Source: S010-25 sp964441285 (GTDB lineage Bacteria; Pseudomonadota; Gammaproteobacteria; SZUA-229). From it: 64,000 nt of DNA. The stretch spans positions 108,459 through 172,458 of the forward strand of contig CAYTUK010000005.1 of the NCBI GenBank assembly GCA_964441285.1. The letters are read 5' to 3'. The first letter of the stretch is position 1, and each line of letters starts with the position of its first letter. The position numbers and the translations under genes were made by a program. The notes beneath the pieces are model-generated. The model was not told the origin of the DNA and searched no databases. It worked only from the letters and a program-made list of their open reading frames with translations. Positions 42,953 to 52,335 of this stretch are shown piece after piece.

Positions 42953-44626
42953 TTATTCTCGATACCCCGAGGTAATTGGGTAACGCCGATCACGCCCGAA
43001 CGCACGGCGCGTAATCCGAATACCCGGTGCCGACTGCCTGCGTTTATATTCATTTCGCCGCACTAAATTAATGACCTTTAAAACAGTTTCCCGGTCGATA
43101 CCCAGACGGACAATTTCATCCACCGGCATATCCTGTTCCACGGACAGTTCAAGAATACGGTCGAGTATTTCATAATCAGGTAATGTGTCCTGATCGCACT
43201 GATTTTCACTCAATTCTGCGCTTGGTGGGCGGGTTAATACACGTTCAGGAATTACCGACTTAATCCTGTTACGATAACGGCACAAGGGATAAACCCGTGT
43301 TTTATAGACATCTTTCAATGGCGCAAAGCCCCCGCACATATCGCCGTATAAAGTTGCATAACCCACCGCCATTTCACTTTTATTCCCCGTGGTTAAAACC
43401 ATACGACCAAACTTATTTGACAGCGCCATTAGCAATACGCCGCGACAACGTGCCTGTAAATTTTCTTCGGTTACATCTTGCTTTGCACCAGAAAATACGG
43501 GGGCTAACGCGGATAAAAATGCTGCAAATACTGATTCAATCGTCACGACATCAAGCTGCACACCCAATTTATCGGCTTCAAATTCTGCGTCCTGCTGACT
43601 CATATCGGCGGTGTAACACGATGGCATCATCACCGCATGAACATTTTCCGCACCCAGTGCATCCACTGCTATAACCAGTGTTAATGCTGAATCAACCCCG
43701 CCTGACAGACCAATCACTACACCACTAAACCCATTTTGGCGCACAAAATCACGCACCCCCATTACCAGCGCGGCATACACCATCGCTTCGTCTGACAGGC
43801 GGAGGGCTACAGCAAACGGCCCGACACGAATATCGTTATCATTGTATTGCACCGACAACTGTGCCGGTTCGAACGCGGGAGCCCTGGCAATCAGCGCACC
43901 GCTAGTATTCATCACTAATGATTCGCCGTCGAATACCAGTTCATCCTGCCCGCCAATCATATTAGTATAGAGAACTGCCAGGCCTGTTTCTTCAATACGC
44001 TGCTGCAAAACCGCCCGACGCTCGGTAAATTTATTGAGATGGTAAGGCGAAGCATTGAGCACCAATAAAATCTCAGCACCCGCATCTGCAATGGCCGTCA
44101 CCACGGTCGGCTGCCAGACATCCTCACAAATGCTTAATCCAATAGATACATTATTCAGCGTTACAGTAACCGTTTCATCACCGGCAATAAAATAACGCGC
44201 TTCATCAAAAACAGCATAATTAGGTAACGACTGCTTGTGGTAGGTTGCTATTATTTTCCCCTGTCGAACCCAGACGGCGGCATTATATAAACCATCATTC
44301 GCTCTCAGTTCCGTCTGTCCGGCATTAACCACAAGCGGCAAGCCAAACACCACATCAATCGCAGGCAATGCATCGAGAACCCGCTGGCATTCACTTGCAC
44401 ACAAGTTTAGAAAACTTCGGCGATGCAATAAATCTTCTGGCGGATATCCCACCAGTGCCAGCTCAGGAAAAACAACAAGATCGGCAGCCTGCTCATAGGC
44501 CTGTACTGACAGACGAATAATTTTATCGGCATTTTTTTGAATATCACCAACCTGGAATCGATCCTGGATCAGGACAATGTTCAAACCTGTGCCTGCCTGA
44601 CCACAGGTTTTGCTAATTAGATTCAT
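42953..44626 (-). CDS. nadE: NAD+ synthase, glutamine-hydrolysing
   Basis: Makes NAD from deamido-NAD with ATP and glutamine. The protein has two modules. A nitrilase-type glutaminase covers about residues 14-265, with its triad in FPELALVGYPPE, HKQSLPNYAVFDEARYF and SICEDVW. A C-terminal synthetase carries the PP-loop GLSGGVDSALT. The total of 557 residues is normal for the glutamine-dependent form. The start is ATG 44626; GTG 44632 is possible. nadA is also in this window. Confidence 0.96.
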   Translation of the reverse strand: MNLISKTCGQAGTGLNIVLIQDRFQVGDIQKNADKIIRLSVQAYEQAADLVVFPELALVGYPPEDLLHRRSFLNLCASECQRVLDALPAIDVVFGLPLVVNAGQTELRANDGLYNAAVWVRQGKIIATYHKQSLPNYAVFDEARYFIAGDETVTVTLNNVSIGLSICEDVWQPTVVTAIADAGAEILLVLNASPYHLNKFTERRAVLQQRIEETGLAVLYTNMIGGQDELVFDGESLVMNTSGALIARAPAFEPAQLSVQYNDNDIRVGPFAVALRLSDEAMVYAALVMGVRDFVRQNGFSGVVIGLSGGVDSALTLVIAVDALGAENVHAVMMPSCYTADMSQQDAEFEADKLGVQLDVVTIESVFAAFLSALAPVFSGAKQDVTEENLQARCRGVLLMALSNKFGRMVLTTGNKSEMAVGYATLYGDMCGGFAPLKDVYKTRVYPLCRYRNRIKSVIPERVLTRPPSAELSENQCDQDTLPDYEILDRILELSVEQDMPVDEIVRLGIDRETVLKVINLVRRNEYKRRQSAPGIRITRRAFGRDRRYPITSGYRE

Positions 44627-44858
44627 ATTCACAACTGTAATAATTCAGGAAATTCGCTGTTAGCTGGGCTGACAACAAAAGTGTCACTTTACCATGTTGA
44701 CTGGATAAACATAGTTCAAATTTAACGCTATACTCCTGTTGAGAAAGAACAAACTCCAACACTAAGGAACCGCTGAACAAGTCCGAATAGGATAGATCGA
44801 GACACTCCTGTCCCATTAACTCAAGGTATTACATAAAAAGGTTTCCTAAACTCAATTC

Positions 44859-46523
44859 GTGTTAAGCAAAAAACTCAATTTAAATGGCGCAATAAAAAAT
44901 GCACCACGCAAAGAACTCGATACAGGCTGGTACCGTTTACGTCTGTTTAGTTACTTCCGTTGCGTACTGGCATTATTCTTCATTACCCTCTATCTGAATG
45001 GCTGGTTACAGAAACTTATCCCTCCACAACAGATTCATACTACTTTATTTCTGCTAACAGCCGCTGTCTATTTAACCGCCAGTGTTATATTTATCTTCGC
45101 TATAATACGAAAACAACCCAGCCTGGAAACACAGGTTCTACTCCAGACCGTTATTGATATCAGCATCATTATTTTACTCATGCATGCCACTGGAGGTGTC
45201 CGCACTGGTTTAGGCATGTTGCTAATTATCAGCACCTCCATGACCAGCCTGTTCCTGAAAACACGATTATCCTTTTTATTTGCCGCAATTGCCACTTTGT
45301 CCGTACTGGGTGAACAGATTATTTCGGACTTTTCCAGTGTCAGTAACCAGCCTGACTTTACGCAGACAGGCATGCTGGGTTTATTAATTTTTACCTCTGT
45401 ACTACTTACCACCTATATTGCCAGACACCTGCATGCATCAGAGCAACTTGCCAAAGACAAAACCCTGCAACTTGAATCTGTCGTACAAATGAACCAGCAC
45501 ATTATCCACAGTATGCGCACAGGTATCCTGATGCTGTCGAACAATGGCAATGTTCTCATGTCAAATAATGCTGCCACAGAATTACTTGACATAAAACCAA
45601 TATCCACGCACTTACACCTAAAAGATATCTCGTCTGAACTCCATCTTCGCTTTCTGGAATGGTCAAAAAATAACATCCAAAACCACCGCCCTATTATCCA
45701 GAAAAATGGTTTACCCGATATACAGCCAGGTTTCAGTCAGATTAACCAAACTCCTGAAGATCAGAGTAAAACGCTGGTCTTTCTCGAAAATGCAACTCAG
45801 CTAACACTACGCTTTCAGCAGGTAAAGCTAGCTTCACTGGGTCGACTCACCGCAAGCATTGCTCATGAGATTCGTAACCCGCTTGCCGCCATTAATCATG
45901 CCGGGCAACTGCTAAGTGAAAGCAGCCACGATCCAGCCGACAAAAAACTAACCCGGATTATCAATACACAGACAAAACGGCTTAATAGTATTGTTGAAAA
46001 TGTGTTGCAATTATCCCGACAACAGCGTGGCAATATTGAAACCATTAACCTGTCTAACTGGTTGCAACAGTTCCGTGAAGAATTTTATACGACACATGGA
46101 TTGAAAGCGGAGCAAATACACGCCCAGATTAAACCCCAAACACTCAATATTCTATTTGACCCAACGCAGCTTCATCAGGTGTTATGGAACCTATGTAGCA
46201 ACGCCATAAACCATGCCGGGCTGGACAGCTCAAGTATTATAATAAGCATACATAGCAGTCAGGATGATAAACTGACACAACCTTGTATTGATATTATTGA
46301 TAACGGTTCCGGCATTGACAAAGCAACACAGACGCATATTTTTGAACCTTTTTTTACCACCAGCGCAAAAGGAACGGGGCTTGGTTTGTATATAACACGA
46401 GAAGTCATTGAAACCAATCATGCTAAAATACGCTATATCGAATTACCCACAGGCGGTACCTGTTTCCGTATTTATTTTATGGAAGCTACAGATAAACCAC
46501 AGCGGAACACGCTCTCAAGTTAA
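44859..46523 (+). CDS. pilS: Sensor histidine kinase PilS
   Basis: Inner-membrane kinase of the PilSR system that controls type IV pilin transcription. The 554-residue protein has about six N-terminal membrane helices (about 25-195), a PAS-like linker, a HisKA box with the phospho-acceptor histidine in LTASIAHEIRNPLAAINHAG, and an ATPase domain with NAINHAG, DNGSGID and GTGLGLYI. The start is a GTG without a good ribosome-binding site. It is 23 bases upstream of pilR and the pair form an operon. Confidence 0.93.
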   Translation: MLSKKLNLNGAIKNAPRKELDTGWYRLRLFSYFRCVLALFFITLYLNGWLQKLIPPQQIHTTLFLLTAAVYLTASVIFIFAIIRKQPSLETQVLLQTVIDISIIILLMHATGGVRTGLGMLLIISTSMTSLFLKTRLSFLFAAIATLSVLGEQIISDFSSVSNQPDFTQTGMLGLLIFTSVLLTTYIARHLHASEQLAKDKTLQLESVVQMNQHIIHSMRTGILMLSNNGNVLMSNNAATELLDIKPISTHLHLKDISSELHLRFLEWSKNNIQNHRPIIQKNGLPDIQPGFSQINQTPEDQSKTLVFLENATQLTLRFQQVKLASLGRLTASIAHEIRNPLAAINHAGQLLSESSHDPADKKLTRIINTQTKRLNSIVENVLQLSRQQRGNIETINLSNWLQQFREEFYTTHGLKAEQIHAQIKPQTLNILFDPTQLHQVLWNLCSNAINHAGLDSSSIIISIHSSQDDKLTQPCIDIIDNGSGIDKATQTHIFEPFFTTSAKGTGLGLYITREVIETNHAKIRYIELPTGGTCFRIYFMEATDKPQRNTLSS

Positions 46524-46546
46524 AATCGAAATTTAAAGGCACGACC

Positions 46547-47902
46547 ATGAGGTCAAAAAAAGTACTGATTGTTGATGATGAAGCCGATCTCTGCGAGCTC
46601 ATCGAAATTACCTTAATGCGAATGGGCATTACGTCGCAGTCCGCATTAAATATTACCGATGCTAAATTATTACTTAATAATGAAACTTTTGATTTATGCA
46701 TTACCGACATGCGCTTACCTGATGGTAACGGGATTGATCTGGTGAAACATGTACAACAGCACCACAAAGGAATCCCCATCGCAGTCATTACCGCCCACGG
46801 CAATATGGAGTCTGCGGTTAAAGCACTAAAGGCTGGTGCGTTTGATTTTGTCTCCAAACCTGTTGATATCCAGATTCTGAGAAGCCTGGTTGCTACGGCC
46901 ACCAGTCAACTACCCGATACGCAAACAACCAACACCACTGGTAACAATAAAACCACTATCACTGGTCGTTCGCCGGTCATTGAAACCTTGAGAAGAAACA
47001 TCTTTAAACTAGCGCGTAATCAGGCACCCGTTTTTATTCACGGTGAGTCGGGCTCAGGCAAAGAACGCGTTGCAAAAATGATTCATGAACAGGGTGCACG
47101 CAACCAAAAACCATTTGTTGCCGTTAACTGTGGAGCCATCCCTGCTGAATTAATGGAGAGTGAATTTTTTGGCCACCTAAAGGGCAGCTTTACCGGTGCC
47201 CATGCCGATAAAGAAGGCCTGTTCAAAGCCGCACATGGCGGCACTCTGTTTCTGGATGAAATTGCCGAGCTGCCTTTAAACATGCAGGTTAAACTACTGC
47301 GCGTCATCCAGGAAAAATCCGTTCGCCCCATCGGTGCGGCACAGGAAACGCCGGTTGATGCCCGCATTCTCAGTGCCAGCCACAAAAACCTGGTGACACT
47401 GGTTGCCGAGGGACTTTTCCGCGAAGATCTGTATTATCGTATCAATGTGATTGAACTGACTCTTCCCAGCCTGCGTGAGCGTAAAGAAGACATCCCACTG
47501 TTTGTTGACCAACTACTCGACTCACTCAGCCGTAAATCCAGCTTAAACAAGCAACCTGTTATTAACCGAGATGCCTTAATTGCTCTCATGGCTTACCCCT
47601 TTCCCGGTAATGTGCGGGAACTGGAAAACATACTGGAAAGGGCGCTGGCGATGTGTGAAAACGATGTCATCACCAAAGCAGATTTGCACTTAAAATCAAC
47701 ATCGGCACCAGCAAAAGAACAAACTCCCGTGACTCGCTCAGACATCTCCACAATCGACCCGATGGATCTGGCCGGCCAGGAAAAACAGAGCATTATGCAG
47801 GCACTGGAAAAAACCCGCTGGAATAAAACCGCCGCAGCCAAACTACTGGGCTTAAGCCTGCGACAACTACGCTACCGCCTGCAAAAACTCAATATTGAAT
47901 AA
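46547..47902 (+). CDS. pilR: Sigma-54 dependent response regulator PilR
   Basis: NtrC-family activator, 451 residues. The receiver domain has the acidic VDDEAD and the phospho-aspartate in LCITDMRLPDG. The AAA+ domain has Walker A GESGSGKERVAK, the sigma-54 contact loop ESEFFGHLKGSFTGA (a GAFTGA variant, GSFTGA) and the R-finger region. The C-terminus is a Fis-type helix-turn-helix (NKTAAAKLLGLSLRQLRYRL). It is paired with pilS; targets such as pilA are outside the window. Confidence 0.94.
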   Translation: MRSKKVLIVDDEADLCELIEITLMRMGITSQSALNITDAKLLLNNETFDLCITDMRLPDGNGIDLVKHVQQHHKGIPIAVITAHGNMESAVKALKAGAFDFVSKPVDIQILRSLVATATSQLPDTQTTNTTGNNKTTITGRSPVIETLRRNIFKLARNQAPVFIHGESGSGKERVAKMIHEQGARNQKPFVAVNCGAIPAELMESEFFGHLKGSFTGAHADKEGLFKAAHGGTLFLDEIAELPLNMQVKLLRVIQEKSVRPIGAAQETPVDARILSASHKNLVTLVAEGLFREDLYYRINVIELTLPSLRERKEDIPLFVDQLLDSLSRKSSLNKQPVINRDALIALMAYPFPGNVRELENILERALAMCENDVITKADLHLKSTSAPAKEQTPVTRSDISTIDPMDLAGQEKQSIMQALEKTRWNKTAAAKLLGLSLRQLRYRLQKLNIE

Positions 47903-48202
47903 AAAGTTTAACCGAGGTCAAATCACAATAAGCTCTAATATACTTGACCACTACAGGATATGCTGGCTTAAAACTGTTGATCTTTAGCCACAGTTACTTT
48001 GACTACTTGTACAAACAGTTGCTCATTTTCAATTTTATAGCTCCCTACCCAAATAAACGTTTATGCAGATCGCGCACAACCCCTGTATGTTTTCTCAATA
48101 CGCCAAAAATACGCGCACTCCCTGGTATCCAGTTTCAACGATGAATACATTCCCGCTCACCTCCTTGTCATCGAATTTAATAAATGGGTACAAATTTTGT
48201 AC
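47903..48202. other. Convergent intergenic region pilR/rimI
   Basis: This 300-base stretch has no gene that can be supported. A short ATGAATACATTCC stretch (48141-48153) is faintly like the repeat core but has no arms. A perfect palindrome (GGTACAAA-T-TTTGTACC, 48187-48203) lies at the rimI stop codon. Confidence 0.5.
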
Positions 48203-48706
48203 CTAAATGGGGAAATATTTTCCCAGTATAATTGCATCTTCACGTCCATTATTATCTGCTGGATAATACGCTTTGCGCACACTCAGTTCATGGAAGCCTT
48301 CTGATTGATAAAGCTGTTGCGCCAACTGGTTTGAACGACGTACTTCCAGTAAGATCATATCAATCCCCTGACGACTGGATTTTTTCAGCAGATATTGTAA
48401 AAAATGTCGTCCCAGTCCTTGCCCCTGATAATCAGGCCGCACACAGAGATTTAAAATATGCGCCTCACCCGGTGATAACATCACAATCCCATAACCAATA
48501 ATGTCTTTATCCAGTTCCATCACCCAGGCGCGATAACCAACACGCAGGCAGTCTCTAAAAATACCTAAGGTCCACGGATATGGATAAGCACTGGTTTCAA
48601 TCGCTATTACACTGCTAAGATCAGTAAAACTCATGGTTCGAATTTTGATCACAGACAGCAGATCATGGTTTAAATTTCGCCTGGTTGTGATTTTATTAAC
48701 CGACAT
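48203..48706 (-). CDS. rimI: Ribosomal protein bS18-alanine N-acetyltransferase
   Basis: GNAT acetyltransferase that modifies the N-terminus of ribosomal protein S18. The acetyl-CoA site appears as VRPDYQGQGLGRHFLQYLL, and the motif LLEVRRSNQLAQQLYQSEGF is typical of RimI. The 167-residue form starting at 48706 is a little long; similarity begins near IKIRTMSFTDL, so Met at 48634 may be the true start. It is 19 bases downstream of the UDG-like gene on the same strand. Confidence 0.9.
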   Translation of the reverse strand: MSVNKITTRRNLNHDLLSVIKIRTMSFTDLSSVIAIETSAYPYPWTLGIFRDCLRVGYRAWVMELDKDIIGYGIVMLSPGEAHILNLCVRPDYQGQGLGRHFLQYLLKKSSRQGIDMILLEVRRSNQLAQQLYQSEGFHELSVRKAYYPADNNGREDAIILGKYFPI

Positions 48707-48724
48707 AATTTATTACTGCAGTTT

Positions 48725-49459
48725 TTATCGCAAGGGGTTCATTATCGTCTGTAATTTTTTCAAGTCTGCCCAGGCTTTTCTTTTTTCAGCCGGGTTTATC
48801 CGCAGATCATTCACCGCATAACTGACCACAACAGGTCGCTGAGCATACGCATGTTGCTGCGTACGTAGCGTGTCAATATCTGCCGTCGAATTTAATAAAT
48901 ATTGTGCCACTGCCTGCCCCATAACAAAAAGCACGGCGGGCTGAATAAGTGCAATCTGCTGGTTTAAATACTGCGAACAGGCAATCACTTCTGACGGCAA
49001 AATGGTATGGCTAGCTGGCACATGGCACTTGAGTAAACTGGAAATAAACACATCATTAATGTCCACTTCAATCGCCTGCAACATTCTTGTTAATAATGTA
49101 TTTTCATCGGTCGACATAAGTGAATTGTTGACACTCTGCACCCGCTCACAACTGTCAGTCATAAAGTCGCTGGTATCGGGCGCAAGACAAATAAGCATGA
49201 CTCTGGCAGCAGGGTTACCCATGCCGAACGAATGTTGATTGCAGTCCGCTGACAGCGCACAGCGTGTGCAATCTTCTATCTGTTGTTGCAGTGCGGATAA
49301 AGTAAGCGGAGGTTGCTGGTTTTTCTCCTTCGCCGCTGCGGTTAACTCTGGCTGGGTCGATTGCTTTAAAACCCAGCTCTGAATGCCCATCGTCTGTAGG
49401 TAATAACGCCGCAGGTTTTCGGCTGATTCCATTTCTTTCTGTTCAATACCGTGTTTCAT
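48725..49459 (-). CDS. Uracil-DNA glycosylase family protein with degenerate catalytic motifs
   Basis: A protein of about 244 residues with the fold of family 4 uracil-DNA glycosylases. The iron-sulfur cysteines appear conserved: CTRC in QIEDCTRCALS, then KCHVPA and a further cysteine 16 residues on (IACSQYL). The catalytic motif usually written GEAPG is CLAPD here, and the later HPSP-type loop is SYAVNDLRINPAEKRKAW. It may have changed specificity or have lost activity. The N-terminal segment RRYYLQTMGIQSWVL is of a kind I associate with rimI-linked genes. Several starts are possible; ATG 49459 is used. Confidence 0.75.
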   Translation of the reverse strand: MKHGIEQKEMESAENLRRYYLQTMGIQSWVLKQSTQPELTAAAKEKNQQPPLTLSALQQQIEDCTRCALSADCNQHSFGMGNPAARVMLICLAPDTSDFMTDSCERVQSVNNSLMSTDENTLLTRMLQAIEVDINDVFISSLLKCHVPASHTILPSEVIACSQYLNQQIALIQPAVLFVMGQAVAQYLLNSTADIDTLRTQQHAYAQRPVVVSYAVNDLRINPAEKRKAWADLKKLQTIMNPLR

Positions 49460-49518
49460 TTCACACCCGATTACCTGCAATATTATTAAAGCCTACCGTG
49501 ATGATTCAACACTCTCGC

Positions 49519-51066
49519 TTAAACATCACCCAGCTGTGGATGTTCGCGGTCATTCACTTTATTCAGCTTGTTAAGCGCATTAATGTAAGCATTGGCTGAA
49601 GCGATAACAATATCGGTATCCGCACCCTGCCCACTCACTATGCGACCATTTTTTTCCAGTCGCACTGTTACCTCACCCTGCGCATCCGTACCACTGGTAA
49701 TATTATTAACGGAGTAAAGCTGTAACTGTGTTTCACTATTCACCACGGTTTCAATTGCACGAAAAGCCGCATCAACCGGGCCACCACCACTTGCACTGGC
49801 AGGTACTTCTTTACCACCAATTTCAAGTACCATATTTGCATGCGGTATTTCACCCGTCTCGGAACATACTTTCAGACTGACAAGTTTAAAGTGCTCATTT
49901 TCTGTTGACCAGTTTGTGTCCGCAATAATCGCCCGCAAATCTTCATCAAATATTTCATGTTTTTTATCTGCCAGTTCTTTAAACCGGGAAAAGGCTTCAT
50001 TCAGTTCCTGCTCTGAGTTAAGCTCAATACTCAACTCTTTCAGGCGGTTTTTGAAAGCGTTTCGACCCGAATGCTTGCCTAATACCATTCGGTTATTCGA
50101 CCAGCCAACATCCTGTGCGCGCATAATTTCGTACGTTTCACGGCTTTTTAAAATGCCGTCCTGATGGATGCCCGATTCATGGGCAAACGCATTAGCGCCT
50201 ACAATGGCTTTATTCGGTTGCACCGGAAAGCCAGTAATGCCTGATACCAGTCTGGAACATGGAACAATCTGTGTTGCATCCAGAGTTGTATCACAGGCAA
50301 AAACATCCTGTCGAGTACGCACTGCCATCACAATTTCTTCGAGTGAAGCATTGCCTGCACGTTCGCCCAGACCATTCACGGTGCATTCCACCTGACGTGC
50401 GCCATTTAATATTGCGGACAGCGAATTACCCACAGCCAGACCAAGATCATTATGACAATGCACGGAGAAAACCGCTTTATCCGAGTTCGGGATCCGCTCA
50501 ATTAAAGTAGCAATAAGCTGACCAAACTGGTGTGGAATATTATAACCCACGGTATCAGGAATATTAATGGTGGTTGCACCCGCAGCAATCACTGCTTCGA
50601 CCACTCGGCATAAAAAATCGATGTCTGAGCGCCCTGCATCTTCCGGTGAAAATTCAACATCATCGGTAAATTTTCTGGCCATTTTTACCGCGGCCACTGC
50701 CTGCTCAAGTACCGCATCGGGCTCCATACGCAGTTTCATTTTCATGTGAATTGGCGAGGTAGCAATAAAGGTATGAATACGAGACGATTCCGCCATTGCC
50801 AGCGCATTTCCGGCTCGCACAATATCTTTCTCCAGTGCTCTGGCAAGACCACAAATGGTACTGGTTTTAACCGCTGCGGCAACCGCTTTAACAGCCTCGA
50901 AATCGCCGTCACTGGCAATGGGAAACCCTGCTTCAATCACATCAACATGCATTTTTTCCAGGGCTTTGGCAATGCGCACTTTTTCATCCTTCGTCATCGA
51001 TGCGCCTGGACTTTGCTCACCATCTCGAAGGGTTGTATCGAAAATAATTAATTTATCTTTGCTCAT
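49519..51066 (-). CDS. leuA: 2-isopropylmalate synthase
   Basis: First committed step of leucine synthesis: condenses acetyl-CoA with 2-oxoisovalerate. The 515-residue protein has FDTTLRDGEQSPGASM with the metal-binding aspartate, HCHNDLGLAVGN, a GLGERAGNASLEE motif, and a C-terminal regulatory domain (about 390-515) that binds leucine. Upstream on the minus strand a short frame encodes four consecutive leucines and stops, suggesting attenuation. It is the last gene of the ilv/pssA/leuA series but is separated from pssA by 276 bases. Confidence 0.97.
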   Translation of the reverse strand: MSKDKLIIFDTTLRDGEQSPGASMTKDEKVRIAKALEKMHVDVIEAGFPIASDGDFEAVKAVAAAVKTSTICGLARALEKDIVRAGNALAMAESSRIHTFIATSPIHMKMKLRMEPDAVLEQAVAAVKMARKFTDDVEFSPEDAGRSDIDFLCRVVEAVIAAGATTINIPDTVGYNIPHQFGQLIATLIERIPNSDKAVFSVHCHNDLGLAVGNSLSAILNGARQVECTVNGLGERAGNASLEEIVMAVRTRQDVFACDTTLDATQIVPCSRLVSGITGFPVQPNKAIVGANAFAHESGIHQDGILKSRETYEIMRAQDVGWSNNRMVLGKHSGRNAFKNRLKELSIELNSEQELNEAFSRFKELADKKHEIFDEDLRAIIADTNWSTENEHFKLVSLKVCSETGEIPHANMVLEIGGKEVPASASGGGPVDAAFRAIETVVNSETQLQLYSVNNITSGTDAQGEVTVRLEKNGRIVSGQGADTDIVIASANAYINALNKLNKVNDREHPQLGDV

Positions 51067-51117
51067 GACCTGACCTACAAATCAAGATTTTTAACGGTAT
51101 AAAGTTGATGCGTACGC

Positions 51118-51145
51118 GCCTCGCCAGGCATGACATATATGCCCT
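51118..51145 (-). promoter_or_regulatory. Overlapping alternative hairpins after the leucine leader
   Basis: In RNA sense, AGGGCAT (beginning within the leader stop codon) can pair with ATGCCT after a 7-base loop. GCCT from that same segment can instead pair with AGGC four bases downstream. The two structures exclude each other, as in an attenuation switch. No U-run follows, so intrinsic termination is not evident. Confidence 0.35.
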
Positions 51146-51203
51146 AAGGCAGGAGCAGTAAAGAGGCAAAAGACAGGGGAGTTACAACACTGCAAACACC
51201 CAC
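51144..51203 (-). CDS. Possible leucine leader peptide upstream of leuA
   Basis: A 19-residue minus-strand frame begins with GTG, 7 bases after GGTGA, and ends with TAG. It encodes ASLLLLP at its end, using the codons TTA, CTG, CTC and CTG. The leuA start is 78 bases downstream. Leucine runs just before the stop are the hallmark of leuL-type attenuation peptides. The GTG start and absence of a clear terminator keep confidence low; chance cannot be excluded. Confidence 0.4.
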   Translation of the reverse strand: MGVCSVVTPLSFASLLLLP

Positions 51204-51342
51204 AAAAGATTCACCAGAAAGGTAAGCTGTGGCTGTAGTTGTTAATTGTTGTATAAAAATATTCATTATTGTATCTAACTATAGCGACAACCAGCTTAAT
51301 TTACAAGATTAAATTAATCATTCAGGCAACGTATTGGTATAA

Positions 51343-52119
51343 CTAGCTAGCCTCTTGTTTATTGCTATGTTTTTTTATGCGTCGAATAATACTGACTGTC
51401 GGCCCTGACAGCGCATAGATCATAAAACAGCCAAACAGCGCTTTGGGTGGGTCAATCGCTGCGAAAACAAAGATGAGTACCACAATCAGCATGGCAACAA
51501 AAGGCACTTTATTCTGAAAGTCGATATCTTTAAAACTATAATAGGAAATATTACTCACCATCATGAGACCGGCAAAGATGATAATGGGTAAAGCAAAAAA
51601 GGCCACCGTCTCACCCGCAATGCCCAAATCACTGATCGCCCAGACAAAACCCACTACAACACCGCCCGCAGCAGGACTGGGCAACCCCTGGAAATAACGT
51701 TTATCGGTACTGCTGGCTTTGGTATTAAATCGGGCAAGCCGGAGTGCGGCACAGGCCACATAAATAAACGCAGCAAGCCAGCCAAGCTTGCCCCACTGCC
51801 AGCTATACTCTGACAGTGAAGATAAAGACCATACATACATAATCAATGCGGGGGCTAATCCAAAAGACCCCATGTCTGCCAGACTGTCATACTCAGCGCC
51901 AAACTGGGTTTGTGTATGCGTTAATCGTGCCACCCGACCATCAAGCGCATCAAGAATCATAGCGATAAATACAGCGATGGAGGCCTGTTCATAACGCCCA
52001 TTGATGGCAGCAACAATACCATAAAAACCAGAAAATAGAGCCGCAGTCGTAATCAGGTTAGGTAATAAGTAAATACCACGGCGTCTTTTTTTATTACTTG
52101 CTCTTATATTTTCTTCCAT
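51343..52119 (-). CDS. pssA: CDP-diacylglycerol-serine O-phosphatidyltransferase
   Basis: Membrane enzyme that makes phosphatidylserine, the precursor of phosphatidylethanolamine. The 258-residue form from ATG 52119 begins MEENIRASNKKRRRGIYLLP. The CDP-alcohol phosphatidyltransferase motif is complete: DGRVARLTHTQTQFGAEYD, followed by SLAD. Several hydrophobic helices follow. An in-frame upstream extension lacks family character. This gene is often found near ilvC and leuA in gammaproteobacteria. A terminator (52285-52316) separates it from ilvC. Confidence 0.94.
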   Translation of the reverse strand: MEENIRASNKKRRRGIYLLPNLITTAALFSGFYGIVAAINGRYEQASIAVFIAMILDALDGRVARLTHTQTQFGAEYDSLADMGSFGLAPALIMYVWSLSSLSEYSWQWGKLGWLAAFIYVACAALRLARFNTKASSTDKRYFQGLPSPAAGGVVVGFVWAISDLGIAGETVAFFALPIIIFAGLMMVSNISYYSFKDIDFQNKVPFVAMLIVVLIFVFAAIDPPKALFGCFMIYALSGPTVSIIRRIKKHSNKQEAS

Positions 52120-52284
52120 ATTGACAGAATAACCCAAAGTTGGCCTGGCGACCAGTAAGTTCAAAATGAAAGATGACTTTTATACACAGAAAAACATCCT
52201 TCCAACGCGCCTCAGTATAAGCAGTGTATGCCAGAATAAAATTCTGCATGCAGTTTCTTTTTCTGACAAAAAATCATTCCTCTA

Positions 52285-52316
52285 ACAAAAAAGGAGCACT
52301 ATCGCTCCTTTTTTGT
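52285..52316 (-). terminator. Terminator after ilvC
   Basis: The perfect 13-bp inverted repeat ACAAAAAAGGAGC / GCTCCTTTTTTGT with a 6-base loop has T-runs on both strands. It lies 20 bases past the ilvC stop and probably ends ilvBNC transcription before pssA. Confidence 0.85.
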
Positions 52317-52335
52317 ACTGGGCAAAGAAGAATAG

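Noticed and set aside
47944..48144. Small frame between pilR and rimI
   Set aside because: No ribosome-binding site, no family resemblance, and composition like non-coding sequence.
48141..48165. Seventh copy of the palindromic repeat
   Set aside because: Only ATGAATACATTCC resembles the core; arms and tips are missing, so chance similarity is more likely.
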